This document shows, one piece after another, positions 59,901 through 64,000 of a stretch of 64,000 nt of DNA. Position 1 is the stretch's first letter, and each line of letters opens with the position of its first letter. The stretch covers positions 4,052,228-4,116,227 of the forward strand of contig VXAY01000172.1 of NCBI GenBank assembly GCA_013399855.1, in the 5' to 3' direction. The DNA is from Oxyruncus cristatus. Lineage: Eukaryota; Chordata; Aves; Passeriformes; Cotingidae. A model generated the notes under the pieces. It ran no database searches and had not been told where the DNA came from. It saw only the letters and a list, made by a program, of their open reading frames with translations. The position numbers and the translations under genes are program-made.

Positions 59901-61502
59901 ACAGCATTTGGTTTTACATTTTTCTTCACCCCTTTTTATTAGTCTCTTCCTTATTACTTAGTTTTTTATTCTTTTATTTTTTTTTATTAGTCCGTACTAT
60001 GTTTCTTGACTTTTTTTCCCCTCTTGTTGGACAGAAGTTTATTTTAGTTTCCTAAGCATCAGTGACTACTGTAGCATATAATGACTCATTGAATGTCACA
60101 ATGTATTTATTTTTTCTTCTTTTTGAGATGCTGACAAGTTTTTAGCCAGCAATAACAGAGCCATCCAGCCATGGTGGCGGGATGCTACAAGAATACATTC
60201 TTTAAAATTTAACTGTTACCTGGTTTGAAATTAACGTAGGTTTTCCTTCCCTGTGGTGTTAAACCTTTGAGTAGAAATGGGAACTGTGCCTGTAAGACCG
60301 TGGGATGGGGGGTAGGGAACTGTTAGGTAGATTTGTTGGCAGAGTTAGCTTCCTAACACAAACATTTTCTAATGACTCACTTCCAAAAGCTGTCTACAGG
60401 AACTGCCCAAAGTTATCCCAGCCCCTTATGTTTGGGATTTAGTGGAAAAACAAACCCATTGTTCTCTGTCAGTTTGTGAGCAGCTCATCCAGAAGGCCCT
60501 CCTTTCTTCTTTCGGGCAGGAGGAGGAGTGGAGTTGTTTCTTGCTGCTGCTGAGGTGGAATCAAAAGCCCTTGCTGTACTGACTTAACAAATACAAGAGC
60601 ATAATTCTGTTAAAGTTTCCCAAGGAAAAAATGACTAAGTGCTCAGAGGGCTATTCCTTGTTCTGTCTTACCACTGTGGTCTTTTAATATTGTCAGACTT
60701 ACACTGAACTTGCTTCTAGTTCTACCTACTGCTGCCTTTTATCACATCTGCTTGGGGGTGCTGCTATCCTTGCCCCTGCACATACTGTGCCATGAGTGTG
60801 GGTAAGGGCAGGAAAAGTGCAAGACAGGGGGTTTGGCTGCCTGCAGTGTTCACTCTTAGGAGCAGAGCAGGCTGGAGGTGAAACAGCAGGGAGTCGAGCG
60901 TAGCAGTGTTGGTCTGAATCTGACAGGATTTCACTTTTTGCCTAAGAAATTTCTTCCTTCCTAAAGCATTGGTAGGCCCTGAAACCAGCGGAGGGTTTAC
61001 AGAATCAAGTCTGAAATGCCTTAATGTAACTTCTGCAGCAGGCCTGCGTGTCTATGTGACAGCTGAAGGATAAATTGGTAGGAACACAGCTCGCTCTGAT
61101 ACTGGCTAAGTCCTCTGCCAGAATATTACCCACTGCACTTGCAGTTTTCCGTCCTGGAGCTGGTTGCATTCAAAGTAGTTTTGTCAGGAATATCATTTTG
61201 AAAGTTGCTTTGGGCTCCTTTAAGATCAAAGATGTATTCTCTGAATGTAAAACCTTTATTACTTAGTTTTGAATTTCATTTTATTTCCTACTGGGTTTAT
61301 GAGTACAAGGGGACAAAAAGTAGCTAGAGGTGTCAGACGGCTTCAAACCTCTAAAGAGAGTATTTATAGCCTGGTGTTATATATGAATCAATTGTGTGAA
61401 TATTTTTTTTTCTTTTCATAGGCAATTGCTATCATGGAAGTAGCACATGGGAAAGATCATCCATACGTTTCAGAGATCAAAAAGGAATTAGAGGACCACT
61501 GA
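32837..61502 (+). CDS. SMYD2: SMYD2, SET and MYND domain protein lysine methyltransferase (12 coding exons)
   Basis: SMYD2 transfers methyl groups from S-adenosylmethionine to lysines on proteins such as p53, RB1, HSP90 and, less well, histone H3; it acts in cytoplasm and nucleus. Joining 32837-32998, 35760-35823, 43446-43556, 45174-45234, 47707-47831, 51500-51567, 53280-53382, 55768-55878, 57641-57761, 57965-58139, 59279-59387 and 61432-10..61502 (exon 12 begins at 61422) gives 429 residues with no break. Assuming four lost in the gap, the total is 433, equal to human SMYD2. With that numbering: SAM-binding GKGRG near 16-20; MYND zinc ligands C52, C55, C65, C68, C74, C78, H86, C90; SET motif NHSCCPN from N206; Y240 and Y258; post-SET cysteines C262, C264, C267; C-terminal helical TPR-like domain. 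Identity to the human protein is high and all key residues are kept, so the gene is expected to be functional. Eleven introns: ten GT-AG and one AT-AC. Confidence 0.98.
32999..35759 (+). other. SMYD2: SMYD2 intron 1
   Basis: 2.76 kb, GT-AG, phase 2. It contains the CpG island shore, the right arm of the inverted repeat (34051-34477), a minus-strand open frame with an acceptor-like start (33691 to 33344) and a cluster of TGTCAC/GTGACA sites at 33768-33788. Confidence 0.9.
34051..34477 (-). repeat. Right arm of the inverted repeat, in SMYD2 intron 1
   Basis: Reverse complement of 32001-32418. The perfect blocks are 34363-34458, 34178-34261 and 34070-34122. Compared with the left arm it has a T/G-rich replacement at about 34123-34177 and a short insertion near 34262-34270. 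The spacer between arms is 1632 bp, including the gap. Confidence 0.95.
35760..35823 (+). CDS. SMYD2: SMYD2 coding exon 2
   Basis: Completes the split Arg and reads [20 protein letters not shown] then Q: the centre of the MYND zinc finger. Acceptor 'tttttaag', donor GTATGG. Ends in phase 0. Confidence 0.97.
37172..37401 (+). mobile_element. CR1 LINE, 3' end fragment
   Basis: Well-preserved CR1 terminus: 'cagaaagaaattcttta', 'aatgggctgcccagggaag', 'catccctggaggttttcaag', 'gacttgatgatctccgagg', 'cctttccaacccg', ending in three ATTCTATG-type units. It looks younger than the other copies. A single N lies at 37183. Confidence 0.95.
40664..40686 (+). repeat. (TTTG)n tract
   Basis: About five TTTG units in intron 2. 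Confidence 0.85.
42287..42657 (+). repeat. Local nested duplication around a single N
   Basis: The 48 bp at 42287-42334 recur at 42588-42635 with one mismatch, starting right after an N at 42587. This second copy is flanked by two identical 24-bp blocks (42563-42586 and 42634-42657, 'gactatttgaatgaataaat' then AAAA). A join marked by N suggests a gap-filling artefact. Confidence 0.9.
42981..43046 (+). repeat. Possible ancient interspersed repeat
   Basis: 'ccactgacttcagaggcatt', 'actcctgattacaccag' and 'tctcagaatgaggggcc' in order: the same motif series as at 26715, and at 16258 in reverse. This is the clearest of the three copies. Family not assigned. Confidence 0.5.
43446..43556 (+). CDS. 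SMYD2: SMYD2 coding exon 3
   Basis: 37 codons, [11 protein letters not shown]… to …LTARILAKQ. It supplies the last MYND ligands (H86, C90) and returns to the SET core. Acceptor 'gttttcag', donor GTGAGC, phase 0 at both ends. Confidence 0.98.
43557..45173 (+). other. SMYD2: SMYD2 intron 3
   Basis: 1.6 kb, GT-AG, phase 0. A TG-rich tract lies at 44517-44556. No other gene seen. Confidence 0.9.
44517..44556 (+). repeat. Imperfect (TG)n tract
   Basis: TG dinucleotides interrupted by TATA, AA and AC steps. Confidence 0.8.
45174..45234 (+). CDS. SMYD2: SMYD2 coding exon 4
   Basis: [20 protein letters not shown] plus one base of a His codon. Acceptor 'cttattag', donor GTAAGT. Ends in phase 1. Confidence 0.97.
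45235..47706 (+). other. SMYD2: SMYD2 intron 4
   Basis: 2.5 kb, GT-AG, phase 1. A T15 run lies at 45412-45426. No recognisable element or gene. Confidence 0.9.
47707..47831 (+). CDS. SMYD2: SMYD2 coding exon 5
   Basis: Completes His, then [15 protein letters not shown]… to …[10 protein letters not shown]. It is part of the SET insertion (SET-I) helices. Acceptor 'gtccacag', donor GTAAGT. Ends in phase 0. Confidence 0.98.
47832..51499 (+). other. SMYD2: SMYD2 intron 5
   Basis: 3.7 kb, GT-AG, phase 0. It contains a CR1 fragment (50311-50430) and a 129-codon charged open frame on the minus strand (49305-49694) that I do not recognise. Confidence 0.9.
50311..50430 (+). mobile_element. CR1 LINE, short 3' end fragment
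   Basis: 'cagcctggtctaggggaagg', 'gtctctgcct', 'cggaacttgatgctctgtaa', 'gtcccttccgcgc' and 'attctatggttctgtgatt' form a decayed CR1 terminus in + orientation. Confidence 0.85.
51500..51567 (+). CDS. SMYD2: SMYD2 coding exon 6
   Basis: [20 protein letters not shown] then FP, plus two bases of an Asp codon. Acceptor 'tgcttag', donor GTAGGT. Ends in phase 2. Confidence 0.97.
51568..53279 (+). other. SMYD2: SMYD2 intron 6
   Basis: 1.7 kb, GT-AG, phase 2. Nothing recognisable inside. Confidence 0.9.
53280..53382 (+). CDS. SMYD2: SMYD2 coding exon 7
   Basis: Completes Asp, then [18 protein letters not shown]… to …EIEPGEE. It carries the SET signature NHSCCPN (N206 and H207 contact SAM; C209 binds the third zinc). 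Acceptor 'ttttacag', donor GTAAAT. Ends in phase 0. Confidence 0.98.
53383..55767 (+). other. SMYD2: SMYD2 intron 7
   Basis: 2.4 kb, GT-AG, phase 0. It contains the MIR-like relic at 53640. No other gene seen. Confidence 0.9.
53640..53735 (-). repeat. MIR/CORE-SINE-like relic
   Basis: 'ctctctcagtttacccatc' followed by 'tgtaaaatgaggctga' closely resembles the complement-strand signature of MIR-type tRNA SINEs (…CTCAGTTT-CC-ATCTGTAAAATG-GG…), with 'ggtgctttgaaattcc' following. An ancient amniote repeat. Confidence 0.6.
55768..55878 (+). CDS. SMYD2: SMYD2 coding exon 8
   Basis: 37 codons, [20 protein letters not shown]… to …[11 protein letters not shown]. It carries Y240, Y258 and the post-SET zinc cysteines C262, C264 and C267. 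Acceptor 'ctgtgtag', donor GTAATA. Phase 0 at both ends. Confidence 0.98.
55879..57640 (+). other. SMYD2: SMYD2 intron 8
   Basis: 1.8 kb, GT-AG, phase 0. It contains a T23 run and an unrecognised 151-codon minus-strand frame (56797-57252) that is probably chance. Confidence 0.9.
56191..56213 (+). repeat. T23 homopolymer
   Basis: Uninterrupted run of 23 T residues in intron 8; length is likely polymorphic. Confidence 0.9.
57641..57761 (+). CDS. SMYD2: SMYD2 coding exon 9 (ends at a U12-type donor)
   Basis: [18 protein letters not shown]… to …[10 protein letters not shown] plus one base (T) of a Ser codon. Acceptor 'ttccttcag'. No GT donor fits; the exon is followed directly by ATATCCTTT. Confidence 0.97.
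57762..57964 (+). other. SMYD2: SMYD2 intron 9, U12-type AT-AC minor intron
   Basis: Donor ATATCCTTT at 57762-57770 is the exact U12 5' splice site. Branch site TTCCTTGAC at 57946-57954 matches TTCCTTRAY, with the branch A at 57953. The acceptor is AC at 57963-57964, 11 bases after the branch A. There is no long pyrimidine tract. Splicing T|CC gives Ser and the sequence [14 protein letters not shown], matching human [14 protein letters not shown]. Retention would add 15 residues and stop at 57806-57808, removing the C-terminal domain. At 203 bases it is the shortest intron in the gene. Confidence 0.95.
57965..58139 (+). CDS. SMYD2: SMYD2 coding exon 10
   Basis: Completes Ser, then [18 protein letters not shown]… to …GQKIIRPY plus two bases of Ser. 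Helical repeats of the C-terminal TPR-like domain. Donor GTAAAT. Ends in phase 2. Confidence 0.98.
58140..59278 (+). other. SMYD2: SMYD2 intron 10
   Basis: 1.1 kb, GT-AG, phase 2. The segment 58280-59270 is more GC-rich than neighbouring introns and open on both strands for 120-130 codons in places, without a recognisable domain. It may be an unrecognised repeat. Confidence 0.85.
59279..59387 (+). CDS. SMYD2: SMYD2 coding exon 11
   Basis: Completes Ser, then [20 protein letters not shown]… to …[11 protein letters not shown]-like helices. Acceptor 'tcctgcag', donor GTATTT (the weakest GT donor of the gene). Ends in phase 0. Confidence 0.97.
59388..61421 (+). other. SMYD2: SMYD2 intron 11
   Basis: 2.0 kb, GT-AG, phase 0. 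No recognisable element or gene. Confidence 0.9.
61422..61502 (+). CDS. SMYD2: SMYD2 coding exon 12 and stop codon
   Basis: [20 protein letters not shown] then KELEDH and TGA at 61500-61502. Acceptor 'ttttcatag'. Human SMYD2 ends …SEIKQEIESH, so the end is conserved. The gene-level entry's exon 12 start should be read as 61422. Confidence 0.98.
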   Translation, partial: AIAIMEVAHGKDHPYVSEIKKELEDH

Positions 61503-61815
61503 GCCTTTGAATCTATGCAATCCTTCAAACCTTTATTTAAAAAGCCTTGTTATGGAAACCTTCAGGAGTGCTTTGAAAAGCGGTAGAGTGAACACAGCTC
61601 TGTCCTATAATTGGAATGACAAACACACTTAGGCCTAGCTTCCACCCATCTACAATTGCCTTTTTTTTTTTTTCTTTTAAGGAAGCATCCATGGTTTCTT
61701 GAAGGTTATGCCTTTTGACAGTTCATGTGCAAAAGTGGTCATTTTTTTCTTTAGGGATTTCAATGTGGGTCTTATTTGTGTAAAGTAAATAAAGTGGTCT
61801 TGACCCCTCTTGATT
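61503..61815 (+). other. SMYD2: SMYD2 3' UTR
   Basis: About 300 bases between the stop codon and the poly(A) signal. The end is inferred from the signal; no transcript evidence is available. Confidence 0.75.
61788..61793 (+). terminator. SMYD2: SMYD2 poly(A) signal AATAAA
   Basis: Canonical AATAAA 286 bases after the stop codon, followed by a G/T-rich 'gtggtcttg' downstream element. It is the first canonical hexamer after the stop. Confidence 0.85.
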
Positions 61816-63210
61816 CCACTTGTACACTTAAATGGATGCAATACTTTTGTGACATCTACTTTTGCCTAAATAGTTTAATCTGACAAATTAGCAAAAGCTG
61901 TCCTTTTTCTGTTGTGGTTTGGCATCCATTTCCTTCTTTCATGAATCATTTTTGTTCACAGTGGCTTAGCTGAGACAAAGGGGAAGTGGGTGATGAATTC
62001 TGTCCATTTTACAGGAAAGCCACCACTGTTCCCCCAGCCAATTATTCTGCAGGTCCATCACTGCTCCTGGCAGATGGGGATTCATCACAGTAAGGGCCTA
62101 GAGCTCAGCACGTCTTGTACAGAGAATGCTGGCACCTATCTTGCAGCTCAAAGGCTTGCAGAAGACATGAACTATGCAATTTCTGGCTTTTTAGTCCCCT
62201 TCTACAAGTTGAAGTGAATTTACTGCTCATATTTCCTTACAGCCATAGCTTTCCTCTCCAGTGTATTACAAATGTTTTATTGATGTGTTAGCAACTACTT
62301 TTAAAAGCGGAACACGAACATTTTCTGAGGGTAAAGTCCAGGACTTTGTTTTCTCTACCCATATATAAAACAAGAGGTTGGGTTTTTTCCCCTCTATTTA
62401 GATCAATGGTAGGATATTGCTTTTAAGGATGGAGGGAAAAAAAGAGTGTGGCTGTGGACTTCCAGCACCAACATTTAAATATGATGTCCAGTAAAAGTAC
62501 CTGCCCCTTCCTTGCTGCTTATAAAGTATGATGAGAAAGAGAACATATCACCCTTGAGAACTTTACTGTATTTTCTTTCTTGTAAGCACTGCTCTGAAAA
62601 TAAAACTGCTAGAACAAGGGTTTGTCAGCTCATTTTGCTGAAGGTTTTCATTGCTCTCCAGCCAGCAGTTGTTGCTGGAGTACATAAAACTGCACCAGAT
62701 CTCACAATTCCAGAAAGCCAAGACCAGTTAACTGCAGCCAAACCTAGGAAGAGGGCACTAGCTGACTATTTTTATCATAACTTTGTCTTGCTAAGTAAAC
62801 CCTTCTCCAGGGAAATAGCACCTTTACCAGACTATGCTTCAACACCAAAGAATCTGATTAGCTGAGCATGAGCACCAGTGGGAGCCTTGCCCGTGCAAAA
62901 CTTGGATGACTGTTTACAGAAGGTTATTCAAAGCTCACTGTGGCCCTAGCTGTGCCTAACAGTTTAACATGGGAAACCAACTCAAGTGTAGGTAGGTGCA
63001 AATACAAAACCTTAAGCTGGTACACAAAAAGAACACAAACATAGCTTTCCTTGAAAAACAATGGTTTATTGTTTACTGTGAATATGAAGGACAGCCTTAC
63101 CAAAAAAACCTCAGTGAGCGAAGACATTATTTGCAAAAGCATATAAGAAACTATTTACACAAAGGAAGTGAAAGGGGTAAAAAATTATTGCAGTCAATTA
63201 ATGCTGAATA
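61816..63210. other. Region downstream of SMYD2, no gene seen
   Basis: No recognisable exon on either strand. A 117-codon + frame (62512-62865) has no recognisable domain and is probably chance. Another TTTATT (minus-strand AATAAA) lies near 63064. Confidence 0.5.
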
Positions 63211-63216
63211 GAACTT

Positions 63217-63222
63217 TTTATT
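63217..63222 (-). terminator. Possible minus-strand poly(A) signal (PTPN14 3' end?)
   Basis: TTTATT here is AATAAA on the minus strand, with AT-rich, UTR-like sequence from here to the window end. In other vertebrates PTPN14 converges on SMYD2 from this side. That link rests on synteny only; no PTPN14 coding sequence is in the window. Confidence 0.35.
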
Positions 63223-64000
63223 ATAAAAAGAGAAAGAGAAGAAACAGTGCAAAAATACTGTCAAAAGTAATCAGTTCTATACAGAAGATAAAACTGACAA
63301 GCATAAGCTTATGTACTGATATGAATAATACATTAGAATATTAAAAAACAGCATGCATAGATTTTTTTTTTTTAAAGGCTTTCAATAGCATAGAATAGCT
63401 CTGCCATTCAGCCCTAACAGGAGGGAGCAGGGGGCAGGGAGGGCATATAACTGATGTCTCATTTCTCTACAAAATGTGTACATACAATGAGGTGGTGAGA
63501 TCCAGATCACTGTTTTGTGCTAAACTGTCATGAACAGAATTACAGAACAAATAAAACAGGAAGCATCAAAATACTGAAGTAAAACAGGACAGCAAAATCC
63601 AGTGACATAAAACTTAAACATGTTATTTAATGTAACATTTCCACACAATTACATATGGGAATATTACAGTCATCTGCATGTGTAAACTTTTTTCCTTTGT
63701 AAAATAATCAAAGAAGGGTACTTTACTAGTGAGGAAAACATGTTTTCCATACGGAGCAATTGCAACAGAATAAACATCCTGTTAACAGTGTTCTGGCACT
63801 AAAGCTTTGCTTTATTTTAAAGACCAAGTAGAAGCAAGAAAATACTTTTATTTAACATACACAAAAAAGAAGTTCTTATATATTACATCTATAATTAAGC
63901 TGTGGAACTCACCAACACAGGACATTGTGAAAGCCAGAAGAAGAAATGGCTTCTAAAGAAAACGTCATGTGATTGATGGAAGATGGATCTATCAGTAGTT
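63223..64000 (-). other. AT-rich sequence, possibly part of a minus-strand 3' UTR
   Basis: No open frame of note and no repeat recognised. Compatible with the long 3' UTR of a convergent gene (PTPN14 by synteny), but unproven. Confidence 0.3.

Noticed and set aside
62512..62865. 117-codon + frame downstream of SMYD2
   Set aside because: No recognisable domain and no promoter or splice support; likely chance in an untranslated region.

Overview
This is vertebrate nuclear DNA, almost certainly from a bird and probably a passerine. Reasons: several CR1 LINE 3' ends carrying the typical avian ATTCTATG-type terminal repeats; a tRNA-Ile-derived SINE with a CR1-like tail (29.6 kb) that resembles the songbird family TguSINE1; and one multi-exon gene with short exons and AT-rich introns. 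No bacterial, viral, CRISPR or operon-like content was seen.

Layout. From 1 to about 32.0 kb is intergenic DNA with no convincing coding exon. It holds CR1 copies (6.15-6.31, 22.27-23.06 and an old internal fragment at 25.3-26.2 kb), the SINE at 29.6 kb, faint ancient repeats and a CpG-richer patch at 6.6-7.0 kb. From 32.5 to 61.8 kb lies one gene on the + strand, SMYD2, a SET and MYND domain protein lysine methyltransferase. All twelve coding exons can be placed with splice sites and consistent phase. Together they encode 429 visible residues; only the start codon and about three more codons fall in a 117-base assembly gap (32720-32836) inside the GC-rich first exon. A poly(A) signal lies at 61788. 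From 61.8 kb to the end is downstream sequence with a possible minus-strand poly(A) site near 63.2 kb. In other vertebrates the neighbours are PROX1 upstream and PTPN14 downstream on the opposite strand, so this last part may be the PTPN14 3' UTR, but no coding exon of either gene is visible here.

Two observations stand out. First, intron 9 of SMYD2 (203 bases) is a U12-type AT-AC intron: it has the ATATCCTTT donor, a TTCCTTGAC branch site 11 bases before the end, and an AC acceptor, and only this splice restores the conserved protein. Second, the SMYD2 promoter, CpG island and exon 1 sit in the 1.63 kb loop of a large inverted repeat (arms 32001-32418 and 34051-34477). The arms are a mosaic of perfectly identical blocks (96, 84 and 53 bp) and clustered differences, and the inner end of the left arm is a perfect 22-bp palindrome. 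I found no evidence of a novel multi-gene system; the window is otherwise an ordinary avian gene locus.
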